Assembly: GCA_002449135.1 (NCBI GenBank) | Contig: DKCH01000034.1 | Coordinates: 1 to 18,403, forward strand | Direction of reading: 5' to 3' | Length of the DNA: 18,403 nt | From: Caryophanales bacterium UBA6879 | GTDB lineage: Bacteria; Bacillota_I; Bacilli_A; RFN20; CAG-288 | In this document: positions 7,932 through 15,780 of the stretch, one piece after another | Position numbering within the stretch: the first letter of the stretch is position 1 | Layout: the number at the start of each line of letters is the position of its first letter | The notes under the pieces: model-generated | The model's input: the letters and a program-made list of their open reading frames with translations, nothing else | Told to the model about the DNA's origin: nothing | The model's database searches: none | Translations under genes and position numbers: made by a program

Positions 7932-8019
7932 CCTCCTTTTTTGGTCTTGCAACACTTAGTGTCTAGTAAAGCGGGATAAATCCGTACTGTCGCCAAAACT
8001 AGTAAAGCTACTCTCCAAA
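7932..8019 (-). ncRNA. yybP-ykoY (Mn2+) riboswitch with adjoining ribosome binding site
   Basis: The minus-strand leader starts with TTTGGAGAGTAGC (from 8019) and ends with GCAAGACCAAA (to 7940), so TTTGG pairs with CCAAA as P1. These two blocks correspond to the conserved GGGGAGUAG and GCAAGACC elements of the yybP-ykoY family. Between them are a CTAGT/ACTAG stem, a conserved-looking loop GGCGACAGTACGG, and an ACAC/GTGT hairpin next to the 3' block. The family senses Mn2+ and switches on exporters. Here the Shine-Dalgarno sequence (7940-7932) abuts P1 with no separate terminator visible, so control may be translational. Confidence 0.88.
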
Positions 8020-8029
8020 CAACAAAATT

Positions 8030-8058
8030 ATTTTACCTTAATTTCTTTAGTTTTTAAA
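8030..8058 (-). promoter_or_regulatory. Possible promoter of the riboswitch-ATPase transcript
   Basis: On the minus strand TTTAAA (8058-8053, four of six matches to TTGACA) is followed after 17 nt by TAAAAT (8035-8030, five of six matches to TATAAT). Transcription would start near 8023, just before the riboswitch. The -35 box is weak, so this is a plausible rather than certain promoter. Confidence 0.5.
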
Positions 8059-8076
8059 GGAAAATATATATAGTTA

Positions 8077-9432
8077 TTAATTCAATCTTTTTGTATTTTC
8101 AAAAACAACATTTCTAATCTCTTTTATTAAGCAATCATAATTAACTGAAGAAATTGAACAATAAGATAAACAGTTTACGCTAGCTTGACCTAAAACATAA
8201 TTGGCTAAAGCTAAATTTAAATAAGCCTTTTCATCTTCTTTATATGTAGCAGCTATTAAACCATCAAGTAAATCACCGCTTCCAGCTTTAGATAAGGCAC
8301 TTGTGCCAAATTTCACTAAATAAAAATTTTGATTATCATAAATAATAGTAGTGTTACTCTTTAAATTAATTACAAGATGATATTTATCACAAAATTCTTT
8401 TAAGTATTTAAATTGATTATTCCGCAAATCATCCATATTTACATTAATTAATCTAGAAAACTCCATCAAATGAGGGGTAAGAATAACCTTTCCTTTTTTA
8501 TTAGATAAACAACTTATTCCATATTTTGCTAAAGAATTTAAACTATCAGCATCTAAAATTAATGTACCTTTAAAATAAGAAATTAAATATGATGTAATTA
8601 AATAAGTTTGATAATTAGTAGTAAGACCTAAACCAACAACAATAACATTTGAAATTTCTATTATCTTATCTATTTCATTTTTATTAAAAACTATATAGCC
8701 ATTGTTACTACTTAAAGGATTTAAACAAGCCTGAGGTTCCTTTAACAAATATTCTTTAACAAATTCTTTAGGAATACATAAATTAACATATCCTGCACCT
8801 AATAAATAAGCAGAATAAGATAAATAAGCCATATAAGTAGAACCCAAAAAATTTATTGAACCACCAATAATACTAACTTTATTAAAAGAAGCTTTATTTG
8901 TACATTCTTTTCTATTAAAAATTGAAAAACATAAGTCACTTTTTTCTAAAAGCTTAATAGAACTTTCAAAATCATCTTTTAAAATTTCAACTTTAATATT
9001 CTTTAAAATATCAACTAAGTTCTCTAAATATAACCCTGTATAGTTTAGGGTGATAAAATAAGTGTTTTTAACAAAATAATTTAAATTACTGATTTCAGCT
9101 TTACCAGAAATTAAATTAGCGTTAGGTAAATAATTTATTAAAATTAAATTTAAAAACTTAAAATTATTTACCAAATTATTTTTTTCAAAAACAATTAAGT
9201 AATCATAAGTAACATCTTTATCTTCGTTAAAATCTATTTCACTATCTAATTTAAAAAAATTCTTAAAATTCAAATAAAAACTTTTAGAAGACAAAATTAA
9301 TATTTTTTTATTTAAAAAATCAAATTTCTTAAGTTTATTTAAGACACAATTTATTTGGTAATCATTTAACGGAAGTAAATCATTTAAAAGCGAAATCATA
9401 TGTATAAATTTTACCATATTTAATAAAATCAT
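8077..9432 (-). CDS. nnrD: ADP-dependent NAD(P)H-hydrate dehydratase with degenerate N-terminal domain
   Basis: The C-terminal part (from about residue 165) is a ribokinase-like NAD(P)HX dehydratase that uses ADP to repair hydrated NADH and NADPH. Seen motifs are IIGGS followed by the GAGYVNLCIP segment, LDADSLN, LTPHLMEF, and AGSGDLLDGLIAA with the catalytic Asp at 387. In bifunctional homologues the first half is the NnrE epimerase. Here a region of epimerase-like size is present, but the GxGNNGGDG motif is absent, so the epimerase is probably inactive or lost. The start is uncertain. The first ATG is only 14 bp from the divergent gene and has no ribosome binding site; in-frame ATGs at 9417 and 9399 are alternatives, and a TATGAT box (9435-9430) overlapping the first ATG would favour a later start. 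Confidence 0.88.
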   Translation of the reverse strand: MILLNMVKFIHMISLLNDLLPLNDYQINCVLNKLKKFDFLNKKILILSSKSFYLNFKNFFKLDSEIDFNEDKDVTYDYLIVFEKNNLVNNFKFLNLILINYLPNANLISGKAEISNLNYFVKNTYFITLNYTGLYLENLVDILKNIKVEILKDDFESSIKLLEKSDLCFSIFNRKECTNKASFNKVSIIGGSINFLGSTYMAYLSYSAYLLGAGYVNLCIPKEFVKEYLLKEPQACLNPLSSNNGYIVFNKNEIDKIIEISNVIVVGLGLTTNYQTYLITSYLISYFKGTLILDADSLNSLAKYGISCLSNKKGKVILTPHLMEFSRLINVNMDDLRNNQFKYLKEFCDKYHLVINLKSNTTIIYDNQNFYLVKFGTSALSKAGSGDLLDGLIAATYKEDEKAYLNLALANYVLGQASVNCLSYCSISSVNYDCLIKEIRNVVFENTKRLN

Positions 9433-9439
9433 ATATAAT
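9411..9439 (+). promoter_or_regulatory. Promoter of the methyltransferase-fold gene, nearly leaderless
   Basis: TTACCA (9411-9416, four of six matches) and a perfect TATAAT (9434-9439) are separated by 17 nt. The ATG at 9447 lies 7 nt past the -10 box, at or next to the expected transcription start, so the mRNA may be leaderless. The promoter lies inside the 5' end of the divergent nnrD frame. Confidence 0.6.
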
Positions 9440-9446
9440 AAAAGAG

Positions 9447-10547
9447 ATGAAATTCACTTTAGATAAAAATTCAATTAAACAATTAAAAAGACTCTTTAAA
9501 ACAAATAAAGAAAATATGCTTCTCGGCGATCTTTATTCAGACTTTATTACAAATCAAAATCTAAACAAACAAACTATTCAAAAATATCAAGAAGCAGAGG
9601 ACAAAGAAAAAGAAATTTTTCTTCAAATGGCTGATATTTTAGATTTAGATTTAGAAGATAGTGAGATGCAATCGTTTATACGAAGAACTAATTTAAATAA
9701 TATTAGACCTTTAGATCCAATAGAATATTTAAATAACCCATATTATAAAAATATACAATTAAAAAATTTCTTTTCCCTAAATTTTACTTTTAAGAAACAG
9801 CGTTATCTTCCATACGAATGTTTTGTTTATAAAGATACAACTTTTAATAATTCAGATTATTATCTTGAAATAACTCATTTAGGCTATTTTAAACAGACAT
9901 TTGAATATCTTGTATTATTTGAAAAAAACATTCCTTGGATGTCTATTACACCTAATGAAATTGAAACAATGAAAGAACCTATTAATTTAGCTAATGGGAG
10001 GGTTTTAACTTTCGGTTTAGGACTAGCCTATTACACATATATGGTTCTTTTTAACAATAAAATTGAAAAAATAAGAGTCATAGAAAAAAGTAAAACTTTA
10101 ATTGATCTTTTTACTAAAAATCTTTTAAATCAATTTCCTAATAAACAAAAATTAGAAGTATACCAAGCTGATCAATTTGATTTAAATAAAGTTCTGCCTT
10201 TAATCAAAAATTCAGATTTCATATTTATTGACACTTACCATACAGGTATGGATGGATTAAATATATATCTTAAATTCAAATCTATTGAAAAAAATTACCC
10301 AAATATAAAATTTTATTATTGGATTGAAAATTCTATATTAGCTATTTTTAGAAGATTAATAATAGATTTAATGGAAGAAGAATTTAATAATTACAATTTG
10401 GATTATACAAAAGAAGAAAATGAATTTGATCATATTGCAAACAAACTTCATTATTTACTAATTAATAAACAATTTTCTAGCTATGAAGAAATTTTCGATT
10501 TCTTAAATATAAATAATTTAAAAGAATTAGCTAAACAAATTTATTAA
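9447..10547 (+). CDS. Methyltransferase-fold (spermidine-synthase-like) protein
   Basis: This 366-aa protein has a Rossmann-type SAM-binding core in its second half. The glycine motif VLTFGLGLAY is at about 186-195, an acidic residue E213 ends the second strand (RVIEKS), AD at 241-242 fits the adenine-binding loop, and FIFIDTYHTGMDG at 258-270 resembles the post-IV strand. The pattern is closest to class I methyltransferases or spermidine-synthase-like enzymes. The first 110 residues are a helical, charged region without a recognised domain. I cannot name the substrate. There is no strong ribosome binding site, and the promoter -10 box sits 7 nt upstream, suggesting leaderless translation. 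It is a single-gene transcript ending at a bidirectional terminator shared with pnp. Confidence 0.85.
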   Translation: MKFTLDKNSIKQLKRLFKTNKENMLLGDLYSDFITNQNLNKQTIQKYQEAEDKEKEIFLQMADILDLDLEDSEMQSFIRRTNLNNIRPLDPIEYLNNPYYKNIQLKNFFSLNFTFKKQRYLPYECFVYKDTTFNNSDYYLEITHLGYFKQTFEYLVLFEKNIPWMSITPNEIETMKEPINLANGRVLTFGLGLAYYTYMVLFNNKIEKIRVIEKSKTLIDLFTKNLLNQFPNKQKLEVYQADQFDLNKVLPLIKNSDFIFIDTYHTGMDGLNIYLKFKSIEKNYPNIKFYYWIENSILAIFRRLIIDLMEEEFNNYNLDYTKEENEFDHIANKLHYLLINKQFSSYEEIFDFLNINNLKELAKQIY

Positions 10548-10565
10548 TTAAAAAAATTATTCATT

Positions 10566-10598
10566 AAAAAAGGACTATCAATTGATAGTCCAATTTTT
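10566..10598. terminator. Bidirectional terminator between the methyltransferase-fold gene and pnp
   Basis: A perfect 20-nt inverted repeat GGACTATCAATTGATAGTCC (10572-10591) gives an 8-bp stem with a 4-nt loop. It is flanked by six A residues on the left and five T residues on the right, so it can terminate transcripts from both strands. The right T-run overlaps the pnp stop codon (10597-10599). Confidence 0.9.
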
Positions 10599-12840
10599 AT
10601 TTATCTTCTACTTTTTCTTCTACTTTAGAATCAGTTTTTTTGAAATCTTTTTTAAAGTTTGATTTTTTAAAATCTTTATTAAAAGGTTTCTTAGGTTTAA
10701 AAGTAGGCTCAACATAATCAGCTGGTTTTTCTAAAGTATCTCTATGAGATAAATCTATTTGTCCTTTGTCGTTAATATTTATAATTTTAACTTTTAAGAC
10801 ATCTCCAACTTTAACTACAGTATTAATATCATCGACTCTCTTCCAATCCATTTTGGAAATATGGCATAAACCTTCAACATTACCATATAAATTAACAAAA
10901 GCACCATAAGATTCTACTCTAGTGACTTTACCATCATAAACTTCACCAACTTCAGGCACCTTAACTATAGAATCAATTAACCCACGAGCTTTATCAATCA
11001 TATCTTGATCAACAGAGTATAAAATGACTCTACCATCATCGTTAATATCAATTTTAATATCACCACATTGAGCAATAATGGAATTAATTACTTTTCCTTG
11101 AGAACCAATAACTTCTCTAATTTTATCTACAGGAATATTAAATCTTTCCATCTTTAAAGCATACTTAGAAACAGTCTTTCTAGGTTCAGGAATAGTTTGT
11201 AACATGGTTTCTAAAATCTTAGCTCTAGCACCATGAGCTTGTTGTAAAGCTTCTTTTAAAACTTCTTTAGTAATACCTTTAATCTTAATATCCATTTGTA
11301 AAGCAGTAATACCTTTTGAAGTTCCAGCGCACTTAAAGTCCATATCACCCAAATGGTCTTCCATACCTTGAATATCAGTTAAGATTGTATAAGGATGCTT
11401 GCCATCTAATGGGCCAGAAGTAATTAAGCCCATAGCAATGCCACTAACAGGAGCAATTAAAGGAACACCAGCTGCCATTAAGGCCATGCATGAAGCACAA
11501 ATAGACGCTTGAGAAGAAGAACCATTTGATTCAACGACATCAGCTACACATCTAATTGTATATGGGAAAACATCTTCAGAAGGAATAACATATGATAAGG
11601 CTCTTTCACCTAAAGCACCATGTCCAATTTCTCTTCTACCTGGTGTACCAACTCTACCCATTTCACCAACAGCAAATGGTGGGAAATTATAATGGTGTAA
11701 CCATCTCTTATCAGGTTCTTCAACTAAACCATCCATGATTTGTGCATCAGTTAAAGGACCTAAAGTACAAGCAGAAATAACCTGAGTTTGTCCTCGAGTA
11801 AACATAGCAGAACCATGAACACGAGGTAGTAAATCAACTTGGGCATCTAATGGACGAATTTCATCTACTTTTCTTCCATCAGGTCTAATCTTTTCTACAG
11901 TAATTAATCTTCTAACTTCATCTCTAACAATATTTTCTAAGATAGTAAATACCTGTTTTAAAATATTTTCTTTTTCTTTATCGTTCTTATATTCTTTTGC
12001 TTCATAAGTTGCCATTACTTCTTTTTCAATGGCATCAATAGTATTTTGTCTTTCTAATTTATCAAAAATAGAAATAGCTTTAACTAATCTTTCTTTATTA
12101 GCATCTTTAATTTCTTTTTCAAGAGCTTCATCAACCTTATAAAGTTTGACTTCCATTTTCTTCTTTCCAACAGCTTGTATAATTTCTTCTTGGAAAGTAC
12201 AAAGTTTTTTAATAGCTTCATGACCAAACATAATAGCATCAAGCATAACTTCTTCAGAAAGTTGATTAGCACCGGCTTCAACCATATTAACAGCTGTCTT
12301 AGTACCAGCAACAGTTAAATTTAAATCAGATTTTTCCCATTCTTCTTTAGAAGGGTTAATAATAAATTTACCATCAACGCGGCCAACATAAACACCAGCA
12401 ATAGGACCATCAAAAGGAATAGAAGAAATCCCTAATGCTAAAGATGAACCAAACATAGCAGTTAACTCAGGACTTGCATCAGGATCAACTGACATAACAG
12501 TATTAATAATTTGAACTTCATTAACAAATCCCTCAGGGAACATAGGTCTTATAGGACGATCAATTAATCTAGCAGTTAAAACTGCATGAGTAGAAGGACG
12601 ACCTTCTCTTCTTAAAAAGCCACCTGGAATTTTACCAGCAGCATATTGTCTTTCTTCATAATTAACAGTTAAAGGGAAAAAGTCAGTCCCTTCTTTTGGC
12701 TCTTTAGCCGCACAAGCTGTAGAGAGTACAACAGTGTCATTATATCTAACAAAAACGGCACCATCAGCTTGCTTTGCGATTTCTCCCACTTCTACTTGTA
12801 AGTGTCTTGAAAAGAAATCTAATTCAAATACTTGTTTCAT
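10597..12840 (-). CDS. pnp: Polynucleotide phosphorylase
   Basis: This 747-aa protein is the 3'-5' phosphorolytic exoribonuclease PNPase, which degrades mRNA and acts in RNA turnover in the cytoplasm. It has the usual order: a first RNase PH domain (VRYNDTVVLSTACAAKEP, YEERQYAAGKIPGGFLRREG), an all-helical linker, a second RNase PH domain (RPDGRKVDEIRPL, HGSAMFTRGQTQ, GRREIGHGALGERAL, DIQGMEDHLGDMDFKCAGT), a KH domain (KIREVIGSQGKVINSI), and an S1 domain (GEVYDGKVTRVESYGAFVNL). A lysine-rich tail of about 40 residues follows and probably adds RNA affinity. The ATG has GAAAGG about 10 nt upstream. A TATAAA box at 12870-12865 may be the -10, but I see no convincing -35 box. It ends in the bidirectional terminator. 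Confidence 0.98.
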   Translation of the reverse strand: MKQVFELDFFSRHLQVEVGEIAKQADGAVFVRYNDTVVLSTACAAKEPKEGTDFFPLTVNYEERQYAAGKIPGGFLRREGRPSTHAVLTARLIDRPIRPMFPEGFVNEVQIINTVMSVDPDASPELTAMFGSSLALGISSIPFDGPIAGVYVGRVDGKFIINPSKEEWEKSDLNLTVAGTKTAVNMVEAGANQLSEEVMLDAIMFGHEAIKKLCTFQEEIIQAVGKKKMEVKLYKVDEALEKEIKDANKERLVKAISIFDKLERQNTIDAIEKEVMATYEAKEYKNDKEKENILKQVFTILENIVRDEVRRLITVEKIRPDGRKVDEIRPLDAQVDLLPRVHGSAMFTRGQTQVISACTLGPLTDAQIMDGLVEEPDKRWLHHYNFPPFAVGEMGRVGTPGRREIGHGALGERALSYVIPSEDVFPYTIRCVADVVESNGSSSQASICASCMALMAAGVPLIAPVSGIAMGLITSGPLDGKHPYTILTDIQGMEDHLGDMDFKCAGTSKGITALQMDIKIKGITKEVLKEALQQAHGARAKILETMLQTIPEPRKTVSKYALKMERFNIPVDKIREVIGSQGKVINSIIAQCGDIKIDINDDGRVILYSVDQDMIDKARGLIDSIVKVPEVGEVYDGKVTRVESYGAFVNLYGNVEGLCHISKMDWKRVDDINTVVKVGDVLKVKIININDKGQIDLSHRDTLEKPADYVEPTFKPKKPFNKDFKKSNFKKDFKKTDSKVEEKVEDK

Positions 12841-12908
12841 TTAAAAAAACCTTTCAATAATACCTTTATAGTTTAACACAAAAGCTTATTAAAAAAACTA
12901 CTTTTATA

Positions 12909-14318
12909 TTATTTACTGACTTCTTTTAAAGAGCTATTAAATATGTCCAAAATTTGTTGTTTATCAGTAAATGAATTATCCAAATAAAGTTGATACCAAG
13001 TATCGTTTTTAGGAAATGGTGAAAAATTAAAATTTTCATGCCCTACCTTAAGCTTTTCAAAATCATCACTTGAAAGACGTAAAATTATTCTAACTAATCC
13101 AAAACGATTTTCATATATCAAAGCGAAACTTATGTCGTTATATTTTAAAATTATTGGTCTATTTATCGCATCCTTTTTAATAATTTCAAATTTATTTTTA
13201 TAATTGTTTTCCAAAAATTCAATTAAATCAACTCTTTTATAATTTAAAGGAGATTTCTTAATTTGCAATTCCTTTTCTTCTAGAATTGTCAAGTTAGAAA
13301 CCATAAATTCTTCACCATCAGCATTGATAACTTTTTGTTCTACTTTATTTGCTTTCGGTTCAACTTTTTCTAGATTTTCTTCTTCATTCACTTCCTTTTT
13401 ATTTTGTAAATCATTTTTTAAAATAAAACATTCTCTATCAAAAATAGGATCAGCTAATCCACTTAAAGATGATAAAAGTAAATTAAGCTCTACTTTTGAA
13501 GTTTTGAAATTATCATCCAATTCATTATATATTTCCTTAAAAATATTTAAAATTAAACTCATTTTAGTTTTACTATTAACAACAAAAGAAAACCAATTAT
13601 AAGCATCATTTAAGTCTTCCTCTTGAAAATTTGAATCTATTAAATAGTTATCTAAATTATTTTGCGTTCTAAAATAAAGTTTATTAACACCATTTAGACT
13701 TTTTATAATCATCATTATTGTTTCATTTTTATATATCAAAGCTAAATTTTCATCTTTTACAATTGTATAAATATTGATTTTGATAGGAAAATCATCACTA
13801 TTATTTAAATGCATAATTTCAGAAATAATATCTTCATATGTAATTAAATTAGGATAATAATTAATTTGCTTTAATCCGCTTAAGGAAGTATTAATTAAAG
13901 GTGAATACTTAGCAACAAAATACAAATCATAATTTGGCATAATAATAACAGTTTTATCTAAACCATCCATAATTTCAGAAGTAATACTTTCTTTAATTAT
14001 TCCAGCTTCATTAATAGTTGATGAAACATAATTACGATAAACATTAAAGCCATTAAAAATAAAACCTTCCTTTGTTGGTTTTATATCACCTAAATATATT
14101 TCCTTACCTGTTTTAGCTTTTAAAACCAAACTTTCTTTAGAATTTTGATAGCTACCACCATCTAAATAAATATAGATAGAATGAGTTTTAATATGTTTCT
14201 GGTGATAGAAATTAAAAGCTAAACAAATAAAAACAACCAAAGTAGAAATAACAATAGCTAAAACTAAGCTTGTAATAAAATAAGGATTAGAAAGATTATT
14301 GTCAATCAAAATATTCAT
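12909..14318 (-). CDS. Membrane-anchored protein with probable duplicated YjbR-like domain
   Basis: This protein of about 469 aa has one membrane helix near residues 13-36, followed by HQKHIK, so by the positive-inside rule the bulk should face the cytoplasm. Residues 47-138 resemble an InlB B-repeat/beta-grasp module (IYLDGG, then GFIFNGFNVY). Residues ~160-270 and ~360-469 look like two copies of a YjbR/MmcQ-like fold: each has an ALIY-(K/E)-N strand, a W(F/Y) strand near its end, and a final IL-IF helix. A Lys/Glu-rich linker (about 305-350) joins them. The function is unknown. It is the third gene of the CARF-HEPN operon, 25 nt after the second. The first in-frame codon is GTG at 14321; I prefer the adjacent ATG. 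No good ribosome binding site is present. The domain calls are by eye. Confidence 0.75.
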   Translation of the reverse strand: MNILIDNNLSNPYFITSLVLAIVISTLVVFICLAFNFYHQKHIKTHSIYIYLDGGSYQNSKESLVLKAKTGKEIYLGDIKPTKEGFIFNGFNVYRNYVSSTINEAGIIKESITSEIMDGLDKTVIIMPNYDLYFVAKYSPLINTSLSGLKQINYYPNLITYEDIISEIMHLNNSDDFPIKINIYTIVKDENLALIYKNETIMMIIKSLNGVNKLYFRTQNNLDNYLIDSNFQEEDLNDAYNWFSFVVNSKTKMSLILNIFKEIYNELDDNFKTSKVELNLLLSSLSGLADPIFDRECFILKNDLQNKKEVNEEENLEKVEPKANKVEQKVINADGEEFMVSNLTILEEKELQIKKSPLNYKRVDLIEFLENNYKNKFEIIKKDAINRPIILKYNDISFALIYENRFGLVRIILRLSSDDFEKLKVGHENFNFSPFPKNDTWYQLYLDNSFTDKQQILDIFNSSLKEVSK

Positions 14319-14343
14319 CACTATTATTTTAAACTAAGATAAG

Positions 14344-15780
14344 TTATTTTTCTATTTTTTCTATTAAATCAACTAACTTTTTATTGTAATTAGTTAAAAT
14401 CAGTGGTTCAAAATCTTTAACTTCCAAAATTTCATCATTAAAAAGATCTTTTTCAGTATATATTCCCTTTAAAATATCTAAAATAGCGATTAAAATATCA
14501 AAAACATTAGAATAAACTTCTTCATCCAAAACAAAATCAGAACGATGGGTATAATTATTTAGATTTCGATAAATTCCATTATTATATGCTTCAAACGCCT
14601 GATTAATAATTTGCACTAATTGAGGATTGGAATTTGTCAAATAATAATTTATAAATCCAATTAGCAATTTAGAAGTTAATAATTGATTCTTTTCTTTGAA
14701 ACCTATAGCATACTTTTTTACTAAATCATACAGTTCATAATTTGATTGAAGTTTTTTATATGCTAATTTAGTTTCACTATTAAATATTTTTAATTTTTTA
14801 TTAACATCACGTCCAAAAATGAAATAATTATTAAAAGAAAGATCAGGACTATAGGCAATAAGTGCTAAACATAAGGCTTCTTTAAATGTAGCTTCAATTA
14901 AAGCAAGACATTGGAAATTATCATGCCTTACAACACCTAAATAAATTGATAGTGTTTGTGTCAAAATGGCAAATGATGTCTTATCTAATATTGAATATTT
15001 TTCTTTAACATTTGAAGGAAAGAAACTATAATTTTTTCTTAAATTATATAAAGTTTGAAATTTTTTTGTCGCTAAATAATATCCAAACTTTGCTAAAGAT
15101 ATTAATTCAACATTTTTTAATAGTTTTTCATCATTAGTAATCTTTAAATACAAAGCATTATAAGAATAGTTTTCAATTAACTTAACATTGGCGCTTTTTA
15201 AATTCTTATTAACTTTATTAGTAAAATTAAAATCTACAATACTAAATTGTTCCTTATTTTGCTTGTTAAAATCAAGACTTTCAAAAATTTTTTTAACATT
15301 TACTTTTTCCTCTAAATCATGAAATTTAGAAAAAGTTTGTACAAGTCTTAAATAATATTTTTTTCTAAAATTATTAACAAAAGTTAAAGAGGCTAAATCC
15401 AAAATAACCATTCCCGAACTTGCAGCAAAATAAATAATAGGATTTTGAGAAATTGAAATATTATTCAAATGATTAATTATGTATTCAAACTTATTTAAAA
15501 GATATTGAACCGTATTAAAATCTTTTAAATTAGCAATATTATCTTTCTCAATTTGTAACGTAACTTTCTTATTTAATTTAGAAATATAATTGTTAACAAT
15601 TGTTGAATAAGTCTTGTTTGTTTTTTCAAGATTTAAATAATTTCCAGTAATAAATAGAACAATATGATCAAAAGGAAATTCATTTTTTTCTAATCTAAAA
15701 TTTTCCAAAATATCTTTTAAAGGCCCATTACCATTTTTAGTATCTTTAAAAGCAGGAGAAATAAACAAAACATTTTTCAT
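14344..15780 (-). CDS. Csm6-like CARF-HEPN ribonuclease (second of tandem pair)
   Basis: This protein of about 478 aa has the layout of Csm6. The N-terminal CARF-like domain starts MKNVLFISPAFKD, has GPLKDILENF and FDHIVLFIT, and carries the ligand-loop-like motif IIYFAASSGMVILDLASL at about 115-132. A helical middle follows (YLGVVRHDNFQCLALIEATF near 280-299). The C-terminal HEPN motif is RNLNNYTH, R405 to H412 (R-X6-H). Csm6 proteins are RNases activated by cyclic oligoadenylate made by Cas10 in type III CRISPR systems. The start is the ATG at 15780, 7 nt after GGAGGA. An earlier in-frame ATG at 15798 lies upstream of that site. The start overlaps the TGA stop of the preceding paralogue (ATGA), so translation is coupled. 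No cas10 or array is in the window, so activator and pathway are inferred. Confidence 0.78.
   Translation of the reverse strand: MKNVLFISPAFKDTKNGNGPLKDILENFRLEKNEFPFDHIVLFITGNYLNLEKTNKTYSTIVNNYISKLNKKVTLQIEKDNIANLKDFNTVQYLLNKFEYIINHLNNISISQNPIIYFAASSGMVILDLASLTFVNNFRKKYYLRLVQTFSKFHDLEEKVNVKKIFESLDFNKQNKEQFSIVDFNFTNKVNKNLKSANVKLIENYSYNALYLKITNDEKLLKNVELISLAKFGYYLATKKFQTLYNLRKNYSFFPSNVKEKYSILDKTSFAILTQTLSIYLGVVRHDNFQCLALIEATFKEALCLALIAYSPDLSFNNYFIFGRDVNKKLKIFNSETKLAYKKLQSNYELYDLVKKYAIGFKEKNQLLTSKLLIGFINYYLTNSNPQLVQIINQAFEAYNNGIYRNLNNYTHRSDFVLDEEVYSNVFDILIAILDILKGIYTEKDLFNDEILEVKDFEPLILTNYNKKLVDLIEKIEK

Noticed and set aside
12084..12311. Minus-strand 75-codon frame inside pnp
   Set aside because: It is a shifted-frame shadow of pnp, made only of Leu/Lys-rich sequence.
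12841..12908. Terminator between the membrane protein gene and pnp
   Set aside because: A T-run is present on the minus strand, but I found no convincing stem before it, so readthrough into pnp cannot be excluded.
13324..13602. Plus-strand open frame of 92 codons inside the membrane protein gene
   Set aside because: It is opposite a Lys/Glu-rich linker, which yields Phe/Ser-rich antisense; no start signals.
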